A stretch of DNA of 64,000 bases from Streptomyces sp. BK340. Its GTDB lineage: Bacteria > Actinomycetota > Actinomycetes > Streptomycetales > Streptomycetaceae. The notes beneath the pieces are model-generated. The model had not been told where the DNA came from. It did no database searches and worked only from the letters and a program-made list of their open reading frames with translations. Where the stretch lies: assembly GCF_007827595.1 (NCBI RefSeq), contig NZ_VISR01000025.1:1-64000 (forward strand), in the 5' to 3' direction. Made by a program: the position numbers and the translations under genes. This document shows positions 15,110-23,980 of this stretch, one piece after another. The number at the start of each line of letters is the position of its first letter. Within the stretch, counting starts at the first letter, position 1.

Positions 15110-16555
15110 TCAGACCGCCGTGGCCGGGTACGTCGGGTACTCGACGCCCGAGACGTGCTGGACGACCCGGACGACCTGGCAGGAGTAGCCGAACTCGTTG
15201 TCGTACCAGAGGTAGAGGATGGCGTTGTCGCCGTCGACCTTGGTCGCGCCGGCGTCGACGATCGAGGCGTGGCGCGAGCCGACGAAGTCCATGGAGACGG
15301 CGTCGGGGGCGGTGGTGAAGTCGATCTGGCGCTTCAGCGGCGAGTTCAGCGAGACGTCGCGCAGGTAGTCGAGGACCTCGTCGCGGCTGGTCTCACGGCC
15401 CAGGCGCAGGCTCAGGATGGCGATCGAGACGTCCGGGACGGGGACGCGGATCGAGCTGCCGGTGATCGGGGCCTTGAGGTCCGGCAGCGCCTTGGCGACG
15501 GCGGAGGCGGCACCGGTCTCGGTGATGACCATGTTGAGCGGCGCGGAGCGGCCGCGGCGGTCGGCCTTGTGGTAGTTGTCCAGCAGGTTCTGGTCGTTCG
15601 TGAACGAGTGGACGGTCTCCACGTGACCGCGCAGGACGCCGAACTCGTCGTCCATCGCCTTCAGCGGCGGGACGATCGCGTTGGTGGTGCAGGACGCGCA
15701 GGACAGGATCTGCTCGTCCGGCTTGATGGTGTCGTGGTTGACGCCGTGGACGATGTTCGGGACGTCACCCTTGCCCGGCGCGGTCAGGACGACCTTGTCG
15801 ATACCGGGGCGCAGGTGCTTGGAGAGGCCCTCGCGGTCGCGCCACTTGCCGGTGTTGTCGATGAGGATGGCGTCCTTGATGCCGTGCGCCGTGTAGTCGA
15901 CCTCGGAGGGGTCGTTGGCGTAGATCACCTTGATCGCGTTGCCGTTGGCGACGATCGTGCCGGTCGCCTCGTCGACGGTGATGGTGCCGTTGAACTGGCC
16001 GTGGATCGAGTCGCGGCGCAGCAGCGAGGCGCGCTTGACGAGGTCCGCCTCACCGCCACCGCGGACGACGATGGCGCGCAGGCGCAGGCCGTTGCCGGAC
16101 CCGGCCTTCTCGATCAGCAGGCGGGCGACGAGGCGGCCGATGCGGCCGAAGCCGTACAGGACGACGTCGCGGCCGGCACCGCGCTCGATCTTGTTGGCAC
16201 CCGTGGCGCCGGCGACGGCCTCGGCGGTGAACTCGGCCACCGACAGACCGCGGTCGTCGGTCCGGTAGGTGGCGGCGAGCATGCCGATGTCGATCTGGGA
16301 CGGGCCGAGATCGAGGGTGGTGAGGGTCTGCAGGAAGGGCATCGTCTCGGTGACCGAGAGCTCCTCGCCGGCGATCTGCCGGGCGAAGCGGTGCGTCTTC
16401 AGGATGCTGACCACCGACTTGTTCACCAAGGAGCGGCTGTGCAGCAGGACCGTCACGTCCCGCTCGCGGTGCAGCTTCCCGATGATCGGGATCATCGACT
16501 CCGCGATCTCCTCGCGGTTCTTCCAGTTGGTGAACGAGTCGTCGTTGACAGTCAC
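15110..16555 (-). CDS. gap: Glyceraldehyde-3-phosphate dehydrogenase, long form
   Basis: A 481-aa GAPDH. About 125 residues of N-terminal extension precede the NAD-binding start (DVVLYGFGRIGRLVARLL). The catalytic cysteine is in ILSCASCTTNAIVPPL, with later family motifs HSFTNDQN and WYDNEFGYSCQVV. Classical GAPDH has about 335 residues; this long form occurs in actinomycetes and some other bacteria. The extension (MTVNDDSFTNWKNREEIAES, then IGKLHRERDVTVLLHSRSLV) has no motif I recognise. The start is GTG at 16555 with AAAGATGGA upstream. It catalyses oxidative phosphorylation of glyceraldehyde-3-phosphate in central metabolism; the direction and cofactor of this isoform are not evident. Confidence 0.92.
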   Translation of the reverse strand: MTVNDDSFTNWKNREEIAESMIPIIGKLHRERDVTVLLHSRSLVNKSVVSILKTHRFARQIAGEELSVTETMPFLQTLTTLDLGPSQIDIGMLAATYRTDDRGLSVAEFTAEAVAGATGANKIERGAGRDVVLYGFGRIGRLVARLLIEKAGSGNGLRLRAIVVRGGGEADLVKRASLLRRDSIHGQFNGTITVDEATGTIVANGNAIKVIYANDPSEVDYTAHGIKDAILIDNTGKWRDREGLSKHLRPGIDKVVLTAPGKGDVPNIVHGVNHDTIKPDEQILSCASCTTNAIVPPLKAMDDEFGVLRGHVETVHSFTNDQNLLDNYHKADRRGRSAPLNMVITETGAASAVAKALPDLKAPITGSSIRVPVPDVSIAILSLRLGRETSRDEVLDYLRDVSLNSPLKRQIDFTTAPDAVSMDFVGSRHASIVDAGATKVDGDNAILYLWYDNEFGYSCQVVRVVQHVSGVEYPTYPATAV

Positions 16556-16699
16556 AGATCCATCTTTCGAGCTAGGCAGCGCTCAGATGATAACAACAAC
16601 CGGTTCGGGTCTTTACGGGGGTCCTGAATCAGGGTGGAAGACCGTAAGAAACCCGGGTCGTGATTTGCGCGCCCGCACCGCCGTGACCATGGTCTGAGG

Positions 16700-17908
16700 G
16701 TGATCACGTCCTCCGTACCCCGCCCCGAGCCGGCCGCCCCGTCCCGCACCTTCCGCGGCCCCTCCCTGCCCCTCGTAGCCCGGCACCGGTTCCCCGAAGG
16801 CGCCCTGCCGGCCCTCGCACTGTTCGCGGCGGTCCGCACCGCCGGCATCCTCGTCGTGATCGTCGCCAACCACCTCACCGGGCACCCGCTGGTCAGGAGC
16901 CTCGCCCACTCCTGGGACTCCCGCTGGTACCTGCACATCGCCTCCCACGGCTACGGGCACCTCATCTGGATCACCCAGAGCGGCGGGGTGCAGGCCGACT
17001 GGGCGTTCTTCCCGCTCTACCCCGGGCTCATCCGGGCCCTGACCACCGTCCTCCCGCTCACCCCCGGCCAGGCCGCGCTGCTCGTCGCCTGGGCCGCCGC
17101 GGGCGTGGCCGCCCACGGCATCTACGTCCTCGCCCACCACCTGTACGGGCGTGCCGTCGCCACCGCCCTGGTCGGACTGTGGGCCGTCCTGCCGCACTCC
17201 GTCGAGCTGACCATCGCCTACACCGAGTCCCTCTTCGCCGCGCTCGCCGTCTGGTCGCTGTACTGCGTGCTCAGGGGCCGCTGGCTGTGGGCGGGTTCGC
17301 TGGCCGCGCTGGCGGGTCTGTCCCGGCCGACCGGATTCGCGGTGGCCGCGGCCGTCGGCCTCGCCGCCGCGCAGGAGGTGCTGCGGCAGCGCGGCCGGGT
17401 ACCCGCGACCCTGTGGGCCGGCGCCCTGATCGCCCCGCTGGGCTGGCTCGCCTACGTCCTGTGGGTGGGGCAGCAGACCGGCGACCCGCTCGGGGGCTAC
17501 TTCAAGATCCAGAGCGCCTGGGACTCGCGCTTCGACTTCGGCGCCGGCGCCCTGCGCTTCCTCAGGGCGCTGTTCCTGCACGGCGGCGGCTTCGTCTACC
17601 CGGCCGCCCTGATGATCGTCGCGGTCTCCGTCGTCCTCTTCGGGCTGCTCTGCCTGGACCGCGCCCCGCTCGCCCTGGTCGTCTTCGCGGCGGTTCTGAT
17701 CCTGCTCGTGGTCGGCGGCTCCGGCTCGTTCTCGTCCAAGCCGCGCTTCCTGCTGCCGGTCTTCCCCCTGCTGATCCCTCCGGCCCGTGCCCTCGCCCGC
17801 ACCTGGCGGGTACGCCCGGCCCAGGCCCTGCTCGTCGGCGGCGCCCTGGCCGTCGTGTCCCTGCTGTACGGCGCCTACGTGACGGTCGTGGCCCACTCCC
17901 CGCTGTGA
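16700..17908 (+). CDS. PIG-V-like integral-membrane mannosyltransferase family protein
   Basis: A 402-aa polytopic membrane protein with about nine to ten hydrophobic segments. The first extracytoplasmic loop contains WDSRWYLHIASHGYG and later FFPLYPGLIR, the acidic/aromatic signature of GT-C glycosyltransferases related to PIG-V (which use polyprenyl-phosphate sugars); GLSRPTG follows. Such actinobacterial proteins are predicted to move mannose onto cell-envelope acceptors; the exact donor and acceptor are unknown. GTG start at 16700. It is divergent from GAPDH (144 nt apart). Confidence 0.75.
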   Translation: MITSSVPRPEPAAPSRTFRGPSLPLVARHRFPEGALPALALFAAVRTAGILVVIVANHLTGHPLVRSLAHSWDSRWYLHIASHGYGHLIWITQSGGVQADWAFFPLYPGLIRALTTVLPLTPGQAALLVAWAAAGVAAHGIYVLAHHLYGRAVATALVGLWAVLPHSVELTIAYTESLFAALAVWSLYCVLRGRWLWAGSLAALAGLSRPTGFAVAAAVGLAAAQEVLRQRGRVPATLWAGALIAPLGWLAYVLWVGQQTGDPLGGYFKIQSAWDSRFDFGAGALRFLRALFLHGGGFVYPAALMIVAVSVVLFGLLCLDRAPLALVVFAAVLILLVVGGSGSFSSKPRFLLPVFPLLIPPARALARTWRVRPAQALLVGGALAVVSLLYGAYVTVVAHSPL

Positions 17909-18044
17909 CCCGCCGGGCGACCCGGGTACGGGCGGAAAGCGGCCGTCCTGCACGGGAAACACGGCTGCCGCACCCGGAATCGGCTGGATCCGGGGTGGGT
18001 TCACCGGAAAGATCGTGCGGAGTCCTGACGAGAGAGGCGTGTCG

Positions 18045-18737
18045 ATGAAGCTGCACACCCGCGAGTGGGGGACCGGGGACCGGATCGCTGTCCTGGTCCA
18101 CGGGATCATGTCCGACCACAGGACCTGGCGCCGGGTCGCGCCGGCGCTGGCGGACAAGGGCTACCGGGTCATCGGCGTGGATCTGCGCGGGCACGGTGCG
18201 AGCGGCCGGGGGGAGTACGGCGCCGAGATCTGGGCCGACGATCTCGTGGAAACCCTGCCCAAGGGCCCGGAGCTGGCGATCGGCCACTCGCTCGGTGCCA
18301 TGGCGCTGGCCCTCGCCGTCGAGCGCCTCGTACCGGACCGGGCGGTCTACTGCGACCCGGCCTGGGAGCTGGGCGGCAACGCCGCCGCGGCCGCCATCGC
18401 CTTCCCGTCCTTCAAGGACGCGCCCCGTGCGATGATCACCGGCTTCAACCCGCGGTGGGAAGAGGCCGACGTGGAGATCGAGTTGGCCACGCTCGCCGTC
18501 TGGGACCCCACGACCGCCCACGCCCTCCCCGACGCCTACGCGGTCAGCCGGACCCCGGCCCGCCCGGTGGTGCCCTCACTGGTCGTGCTGGCCGACCCCA
18601 GCCGTCTGGTGTCCCCGGAGGCGGCGGGGGAGCTGGCGCGGAGGGGCTTCGAGATCCGCACCGTCCAGGGGGCGGGGCACACCCTCTACCGGGACGACTT
18701 CGAGGGGTTCATGTCTGCGCTGGACGGATGGATGTGA
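18045..18737 (+). CDS. Alpha/beta hydrolase
   Basis: A 230-aa alpha/beta-hydrolase fold protein. The oxyanion region is LVHGIMSDHRTW, the nucleophile elbow is GHSLGAM (Ser at about residue 88) and the catalytic His is in QGAGHTLYRDD near the C-terminus; the acid is probably the Asp in LVVLADPSRLV. The family includes esterases, lactonases and haloperoxidase-like enzymes, and sequence alone does not fix the substrate. GAGAGAGG precedes the ATG at 18045. No signal peptide. It is followed by a hairpin at 18802-18818. Confidence 0.85.
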   Translation: MKLHTREWGTGDRIAVLVHGIMSDHRTWRRVAPALADKGYRVIGVDLRGHGASGRGEYGAEIWADDLVETLPKGPELAIGHSLGAMALALAVERLVPDRAVYCDPAWELGGNAAAAAIAFPSFKDAPRAMITGFNPRWEEADVEIELATLAVWDPTTAHALPDAYAVSRTPARPVVPSLVVLADPSRLVSPEAAGELARRGFEIRTVQGAGHTLYRDDFEGFMSALDGWM

Positions 18738-18801
18738 GGGGGCGTCCGCCGCACGGACGACGGGCCCGGTACGGCTGAGCCGCACACATGGGGAAATCCT
18801 C

Positions 18802-18818
18802 ACCCCCCTTCCGGGGGT
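18802..18818 (+). terminator. Short hairpin after alpha/beta-hydrolase gene
   Basis: ACCCCC (18802-18807) pairs with GGGGGT (18813-18818) around a CTTCC loop, 65 nt after the stop codon. Confidence 0.5.
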
Positions 18819-18901
18819 CTGCCGCAGTGCCCCGGGTGCCCGCCGCGTGATCGGCTGTGGGCACCGGATTCGATCGAGGGCGGCCGAGGGGTGGCGGACA
18901 G

Positions 18902-19528
18902 GTGCGGTATCGGTGGGGGTGTGCGGCGTGGGTCGTGGGTGTGGCGCAGTTCTTCGTCCTGCAGGGCGTAGCCGGGTCGGCGTGGGCGAGGCCGTACAGC
19001 TGGGCGCGGAACAACATCAGTGATCTGGGCAACGCGCACTGTGCCTGGCAGCCGGACCCCGAACCGCGCTACGTCTGCTCGCCCGAGCACGCGCTGATGA
19101 ACGTCTCGTTCGTCACCCTCGGTGTGCTGTTCGCCGCCGGTGTCCTGCTGACCGGTGCCCTGTGGCGGCGCGGCGCGGCCGCGACCGCCTCCCGGCTGCT
19201 GCTGGCCGGTGCCGGTGCCGGGTTCGTGCTGGCCGGGCTCGCGCCCGCGGACATGCACGAGAACCAGCACGTCCTGGGCGCCCTGCTGATCATGGCGACC
19301 GGCAACCTCGGTCTGCTGCTCTCGGGTGCCGCCCTGGACCTGCCCCGTCCGCTGCGGTGGGGGAGCGGACTGCTCGGCGTCGTGGCACTCGCAGCCTTCG
19401 TGCTCTTCCTCTCCCACCAGTACCTCGGGCTCGGCATGGGCGGCATGGAACGGGTGGCGGCGTTCCCGCTGCTGGTGTGGGCGGCGGCTCTCGGTGCCCG
19501 GGGGCTGGTCGTGCGGGGCGCTCGGTGA
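18902..19528 (+). CDS. DUF998 family membrane protein
   Basis: A 208-aa protein with about six hydrophobic segments. The first loop carries SWARNNISDLGNAHC, the DUF998 signature (S-x-x-x-N-x-x-S-D-L-G). Function of the family is unknown; members sit in the cytoplasmic membrane. GTG at 18902 is chosen because GAGGGGTGG lies just upstream and the first membrane span begins right after. It may end at the weak hairpin at 19539-19556. Confidence 0.75.
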   Translation: MRYRWGCAAWVVGVAQFFVLQGVAGSAWARPYSWARNNISDLGNAHCAWQPDPEPRYVCSPEHALMNVSFVTLGVLFAAGVLLTGALWRRGAAATASRLLLAGAGAGFVLAGLAPADMHENQHVLGALLIMATGNLGLLLSGAALDLPRPLRWGSGLLGVVALAAFVLFLSHQYLGLGMGGMERVAAFPLLVWAAALGARGLVVRGAR

Positions 19529-19538
19529 CCGTCGGTCC

Positions 19539-19556
19539 CAGGGGCGGATTCCCCTG
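19539..19556 (+). terminator. Possible short hairpin terminator
   Basis: CAGGGG (19539-19544) and CCCCTG (19551-19556) form a 6-bp stem just after the DUF998 gene. Weak. Confidence 0.35.
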
Positions 19557-19628
19557 AGGCGGGATCATTCAATAACGGTAAAATCTAGACGTTTGCCCTG
19601 ACGGGCCACCGCCCATCCGGAGTGACCG

Positions 19629-20498
19629 ATGCCCCGCAAGCGCTCCACGGACGACGGCGACGAGCTGCTGGCCAGACTCGGTTCGCTCACCGCCCAGGCA
19701 CGCGAGCGCGCGGAGCTGCAGCGCACCCAGGTCGAGCTGGCCATCGCGCTGCAGCGCGGCATGCTGCCCCGGGACCTGCCCGCCGCCCCGGGCCTGCACC
19801 TCGCGGTCCGGTACGCACCCGCCTGCCACGGCCTCAACGTGGGCGGCGACTGGTACGACGCCTTCGCCCTGCCCGAGGGCCTCGTCGGGCTGTGCATCGG
19901 CGACGTGCAGGGCCACAACATCGAGGCCGCCGCCTTCATGGGCCAGGTCCGGGCCGGGCTGCGTGCCCTCGCCTCGGTGACCAGCGAGCCGGGCGAACTC
20001 CTCGCCCGGACCAACGAGCTGCTGCTCTCCCTGGGCAGCGACCTGTTCGCCACCTGCACCTTCCTGCGGCTCGACCCGGCCACGGGCGTGCTGGAGAGCG
20101 CGCGGGCCGGGCACATCCCGTTCATCTGGGCCACGGCGGACGGGAAGTCCGGCGTGGTGGACGACCAGGGCGGGCCACCGCTGGGCGTCGAGCCGGGGAT
20201 GGAGTACCCGGTGACCCGGCACCGGCTCACCACGGGCGGGGTGTTCGTCCTGCTCACCGACGGTGTCGTGGAGGGCCCGTCGCTGAGCATCGAGGACGGC
20301 CTGGACCAGGTGGTGCGGCTCGCGGGCATCGCTGCCGTCGCGGGACTTGAGGCGCATGCGCTGGCCGCGGCCGTGATCAAGGGCGCGGAGAGCGTGGGGC
20401 ACGAGGACGACGCCGCCGTGCTCGTCGTGGGCCTCGACGGGCCGGGGGCGTGGCTGTCCGACCGGTGGGGCGCCCTGAAGCCCGGCTTTCAGCCATAG
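19629..20498 (+). CDS. SpoIIE/PP2C-type serine phosphatase
   Basis: A 289-aa protein: an N-terminal helical segment (about 1-45, ARLGSLTAQARERAELQ, likely a coiled coil) and a PP2C-like SpoIIE domain. Metal-binding motifs are VGGDWYDAF, GDVQGHNIEAA (usual GDVxGHG with Asn for Gly), LLTDGVVE and HEDDAAVLVV. Such phosphatases act on anti-anti-sigma factors in sigma-factor partner switching in Streptomyces. It has no sensor domain of its own; the MASE1 membrane protein encoded 59 nt downstream may supply sensing (inference). ATG at 19629 follows GGAGTGACCG. Confidence 0.88.
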   Translation: MPRKRSTDDGDELLARLGSLTAQARERAELQRTQVELAIALQRGMLPRDLPAAPGLHLAVRYAPACHGLNVGGDWYDAFALPEGLVGLCIGDVQGHNIEAAAFMGQVRAGLRALASVTSEPGELLARTNELLLSLGSDLFATCTFLRLDPATGVLESARAGHIPFIWATADGKSGVVDDQGGPPLGVEPGMEYPVTRHRLTTGGVFVLLTDGVVEGPSLSIEDGLDQVVRLAGIAAVAGLEAHALAAAVIKGAESVGHEDDAAVLVVGLDGPGAWLSDRWGALKPGFQP

Positions 20499-20557
20499 AG
20501 CGGGACCGGACGGCCCTCGCCTCGCCGGCTGCGGGCCATCGGTGTGAGATTGCTGCT

Positions 20558-21559
20558 GTGGTGGGTTTCGAGGATCTGCGCCGGCCCGGCGGCTACGTCG
20601 TCCGGGTGCTGGCCGTCGCGGCCTGCTACTACGGCGCGGCGCGGCTCGGGCTCCTGCGCCGGCTCGTCGTCGAGGGCTCCGTGTTCACCCCCATCTGGCC
20701 GCCCACCGGCGTCGCCGTCGCCGCCCTGCTGATCTTCGGGCTGGGCTGCTGGCCCGGAGTCGCGATCGGGGCGCTCGGCGCCATCCTGTACCTGATCACC
20801 CCCAGCATCGACGTGCTGGGCTTCCTGGTCGGAAACACCGCGGCGCCCGTGTGCGCGGCGCTGCTGCTGCGCCGCGCCGGCTTCCGCACCGACCTCGGCC
20901 GGTTGCGTGACGGCCTCGCCCTGGTGTTCCTCGGCGCGCTGACCGCCATGCTGATCAGCGCGACCATCGGCGTCGGCCTCCTCGTCCTCACGGGCAAGCT
21001 GGCCGAACACAGTTTCTGGGCCGTCTGGCTGGGGTGGTGGGTGGGCGACGCGATGGGGGTCCTGATCGTCACCCCGCTCCTGCTGCTGCTGCTGTTCAGG
21101 TCCCGCTGGCCGCCGCCGCTCGTGCGCTGGAAGGAGGCCACCGCGCTGGCGATCGTGACCTTCTGTGTCGTACCGCTGGCCGCCTACAGCTCGATCAGCC
21201 TGCTCTTCCTCGTGTATCCGCTGATCATCTGGGCCGCCCTGCGCTTCCAGCTCGTGGGCAGCATGCTCTGCGCGCTGGTCACGTCCGTGCTGGCCACCGT
21301 CGCCGCGACGGACGGCGTCGGGGCGTTCGCGGGGCTGACCCGGATCGAGGTCATGGCGAAACTCCAGGCCTTCAACGGCGCGATGGCCCTCACCGCGCTG
21401 CTGCTGTCGGCCGTCATCACCGAGCAGCGCAACACCCGCCGCTCCGTCGAGCAGGCCTGCCAGGAACTGGCGCAGGTCCTGGAACACCTCACCGCGGGCG
21501 AGCTCCCGCCACCCCACCCGCCCCCGGAACCCGACGACCGGTCGTGGCCCAAGGCCTAA
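20558..21559 (+). CDS. MASE1-domain membrane sensor protein
   Basis: A roughly 333-aa protein made almost wholly of a MASE1 integral-membrane sensor domain (about eight spans): PIWPPTGVAVAALLIFG, GFLVGNTAAPVCAALLL and WWVGDAMGVLIVTPLLL are characteristic phrases. The cytoplasmic tail (last 60 residues) is only a short helix, with no GGDEF, kinase or phosphatase domain. Tandem arrangement with the upstream SpoIIE phosphatase suggests a split sensor-output pair. Start is uncertain: GTG at 20558 or 20561, neither with a good ribosome site. Confidence 0.75.
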   Translation: MVGFEDLRRPGGYVVRVLAVAACYYGAARLGLLRRLVVEGSVFTPIWPPTGVAVAALLIFGLGCWPGVAIGALGAILYLITPSIDVLGFLVGNTAAPVCAALLLRRAGFRTDLGRLRDGLALVFLGALTAMLISATIGVGLLVLTGKLAEHSFWAVWLGWWVGDAMGVLIVTPLLLLLLFRSRWPPPLVRWKEATALAIVTFCVVPLAAYSSISLLFLVYPLIIWAALRFQLVGSMLCALVTSVLATVAATDGVGAFAGLTRIEVMAKLQAFNGAMALTALLLSAVITEQRNTRRSVEQACQELAQVLEHLTAGELPPPHPPPEPDDRSWPKA

Positions 21560-21590
21560 CCGCCCCGGCCCGCATCGATTACTCACACTT

Positions 21591-21616
21591 GGTTGAACAG
21601 TCCAGACTGATAAACC
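21591..21616. promoter_or_regulatory. Inverted repeat, probable MarR operator
   Basis: GGTTGAACAGTC (21591-21602), CA, GACTGATAAACC (21605-21616): the arms match at 10 of 12 positions. It lies in AT-rich DNA 15 bp before the MarR start codon, well placed to cover the promoter of the marR-MFS operon. Confidence 0.6.
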
Positions 21617-21630
21617 TATTGTTAGTAAAC

Positions 21631-22104
21631 GTGGACGTGGAGAACAGGACCGAGAACGGCACCCGCCCCCCGGGCCCGCCGCAGGACAACACGGCGCTCG
21701 CGGCCGCGCTGCGGCTGGCCATGGGCCGGACCGTCCGCAGGCTGCGCCAGGCGCACGCCGTCGGGGACGTGACCCTCTCCGGTGTGTCCGTGCTGTCCCG
21801 GCTGGCCACCGCCGGGCCGGACTCGCCGGGTTCGCTCGCCGAGCTGGAGCGCGTCCGCCCCCAGGCGATGGCCACCACGCTCGCCGGGCTCGAACAGCGC
21901 GGACTGGTCAGCCGTACCCCCGACGCGGCCGACGGACGGCGGGCCGTCGTGTCGATCACCGACGCGGGCCGCGCCGTGCTGGCGGAGCGCCGCTCCGAGT
22001 CCGTGGCCCGGCTCGCCCAGGCCCTGGACGGGTTCACCCCACAGGAGCGCGACGCCCTGCGCGCCACGCTGCCCCTCCTCGACCGGCTGGCGGAGCAGCT
22101 GTGA
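21631..22104 (+). CDS. MarR-family transcriptional regulator
   Basis: A 157-aa winged-helix regulator: LSGVSVLSRLATAGPDSPGS, then LAELERVRPQAMATTLAGLE (recognition helix) and the wing VSRTPDAADGRRAVVSITDAG, all typical of MarR. Start is GTG at 21631 (or 21637); no strong ribosome site is visible, so the message may be nearly leaderless. Its stop overlaps the GTG of the following efflux pump (GTGA), a classic repressor-pump operon. Expected to repress its own operon until a toxic ligand binds. Confidence 0.88.
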   Translation: MDVENRTENGTRPPGPPQDNTALAAALRLAMGRTVRRLRQAHAVGDVTLSGVSVLSRLATAGPDSPGSLAELERVRPQAMATTLAGLEQRGLVSRTPDAADGRRAVVSITDAGRAVLAERRSESVARLAQALDGFTPQERDALRATLPLLDRLAEQL

Positions 22105-23897
22105 GCGGCCAGGCGCCGGGCAGCGCCCCGGGCGGGTCCGCCGACGGCCCGCGCGGCCGCCTGCTCGCCCGCTCCGCCCGCCTCCGCGACACCCCACCAG
22201 GACCCGGCTACAAGTGGGTCGCCCTGTCCAACACCACACTCGGCGTCCTGATCGCCACGATGGACGCCTCCATCGTGATCATCTCGCTGCCCGCGATCTT
22301 CCGCGGGATCGGCCTGGACCCGCTCGCCGCGGGCAACATCGGCTATCTGCTGTGGATGATCCTCGGCTATCTGCTGGTCTCGGCCGTGCTGGTCGTCGTC
22401 CTCGGCCGGCTCGGGGACATGTTCGGCCGGGTCCGCATCTACAACCTCGGCTTCCTGGTCTTCGCCGGTGCCTCCGTCGCGCTGTCCCTCGACCCGTTCC
22501 GGGCCGGCGCGGGCGCCCTGTGGCTGATCCTGTGGCGCATCGTGCAGGCCTTCGGCGGCTCCATGCTCACCGCCAACTCGGCCGCCATCCTCACCGACGC
22601 CTTCCCGGCCCGGCAGCGCGGCATGGCCCTCGGCATCAACCAGATCACCGCGCTCGCCGGGCAGTTCCTCGGCCTGCTCGCCGGCGGCCTGCTGGCCGCT
22701 GTCGACTGGCGTGCCGTCTTCTGGGTCAGCGTCCCGGTCAGCGTGACCGGCACGATCTGGTCGTACCTCAGCCTGCGCGAGACCGCGGCCGGCGGACGCG
22801 GCCGGATCGACTGGCTCGGCAACATCACGTTCGCCACGGGCGCCGGCATCCTCCTCGCCGGCATCACCTACGGCATCCAGCCCTACGGCGGCCACGCCAC
22901 CGGATGGACCAACCCCTGGGTGCTCGCGGGCCTGATCGGCGGCGTCCTCCTGCTGCTCGTGTTCTGCGTGGCCGAGACCCGGGTCGCCGAACCGATGTTC
23001 CGGCTGTCCCTGTTCCGGGTGCGGGCCTTCGCCGCCGGCAACCTGGCCGCCCTGCTGACCGCGATCGCCCGCGGCGGGCTGCAGTTCATGCTCATCATCT
23101 GGCTGCAGGGCATCTGGCTGCCGTTGCACGGCTACGACTTCGAGGACACCCCGCTGTGGGCCGGCATCTTCATGCTGCCGCTGACCCTCGGCTTCCTGAT
23201 CGCCGGCCCCGTCTCCGGGTACCTCTCGGACCGGTTCGGCGCCCGCCTGTTCTCCACGGCCGGCCTGATCGTGGTCGCCGGCTCCTTCCTGGGCCTGCTG
23301 GCGCTCCCCGTGAACTTCGCGTACGGCCCGTTCGCCGCGCTGCTGTTCCTCAACGGCTTCGGCCAGGGCATGTTCTCCGCGCCCAACACCTCGTCCGTGA
23401 TGGGCAGCGTCCCCGCCCGCTACCGGGGCGTGGCCTCCGGAATGCGCTCCACCTTCCAGAACTCGGGCACCGCCCTGTCCATCGGCGTCTTCTTCTCGCT
23501 GATGGTCTCCGGGCTGGCCTCCTCGCTGCCGTCGACGCTCAGCAGCGGGCTCCAGGCACACGGCGTGCCCGCCGGCACCGCCCACGAGGTGGCCTCACTG
23601 CCCCCGGTCAGCACCCTCTTCGCGACCTTCCTGGGCAACAACCCCATCGGCCACCTGCTCGGTTCCGGCGGCACGCCGGCCCACCTGACGGCAGCCCAGC
23701 GCGCCACCCTGACCGGTCACACCTTCTTCCCGCAGCTGGTCTCCGGCCCCTTCCACCACGGCCTGAGCATCGTCTTCGGGGTCGCCGCCGGCATGGCCCT
23801 GGTCTCGGCCCTCGCCTCCGCCCTGCGCGGGGGGCACGAGCCCGTCGGCGACGACACACCGAAGGGCTCCCATCCCGCGTACGCCCGCAAGGGGTAG
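22101..23897 (+). CDS. MFS drug efflux transporter, DHA2 (14-TMS) type
   Basis: A 598-aa proton-driven exporter. Family motifs are visible: MDASIVIISLPAI in helix 1 (motif D1), LGRLGDMFGRVRIYNLG (motif A) and GGSMLTANSAAILTDAFP. The length and number of hydrophobic segments fit the 14-helix DHA2 group. An extra loop of about 90 residues between the last two helices (about 470-560) is longer than usual. Translationally coupled to marR. Substrates unknown; drug or metabolite efflux is the usual role. The 3' end lies directly against a decayed region. Confidence 0.88.
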   Translation: MSGQAPGSAPGGSADGPRGRLLARSARLRDTPPGPGYKWVALSNTTLGVLIATMDASIVIISLPAIFRGIGLDPLAAGNIGYLLWMILGYLLVSAVLVVVLGRLGDMFGRVRIYNLGFLVFAGASVALSLDPFRAGAGALWLILWRIVQAFGGSMLTANSAAILTDAFPARQRGMALGINQITALAGQFLGLLAGGLLAAVDWRAVFWVSVPVSVTGTIWSYLSLRETAAGGRGRIDWLGNITFATGAGILLAGITYGIQPYGGHATGWTNPWVLAGLIGGVLLLLVFCVAETRVAEPMFRLSLFRVRAFAAGNLAALLTAIARGGLQFMLIIWLQGIWLPLHGYDFEDTPLWAGIFMLPLTLGFLIAGPVSGYLSDRFGARLFSTAGLIVVAGSFLGLLALPVNFAYGPFAALLFLNGFGQGMFSAPNTSSVMGSVPARYRGVASGMRSTFQNSGTALSIGVFFSLMVSGLASSLPSTLSSGLQAHGVPAGTAHEVASLPPVSTLFATFLGNNPIGHLLGSGGTPAHLTAAQRATLTGHTFFPQLVSGPFHHGLSIVFGVAAGMALVSALASALRGGHEPVGDDTPKGSHPAYARKG

Positions 23898-23980
23898 TGG
23901 TCCGAGAGGTTCGTGTACGTGTACGACGTCCCCCAGCTGGAGACCGTCCAGGGCGCCGACTGCTCCTTGACGACCTCGCA
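23873..23980 (-). pseudogene. C-terminal remnant of an EEP-fold (sphingomyelinase/nuclease-like) gene
   Basis: Read on the minus strand from 23980, the frame gives CEVVKEQSAPWTVSSWGTSY followed by TYTNLSDHYPLRAY. SDHYP is the terminal catalytic motif of the endonuclease/exonuclease/phosphatase fold, and the wording resembles secreted Streptomyces sphingomyelinase-like proteins. Nothing upstream of it in frame belongs to the family; instead it joins the first codons of an antiporter gene at about 23979. It overlaps the end of the MFS gene on the other strand. I read it as a deletion scar; the family call is tentative. Confidence 0.4.
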
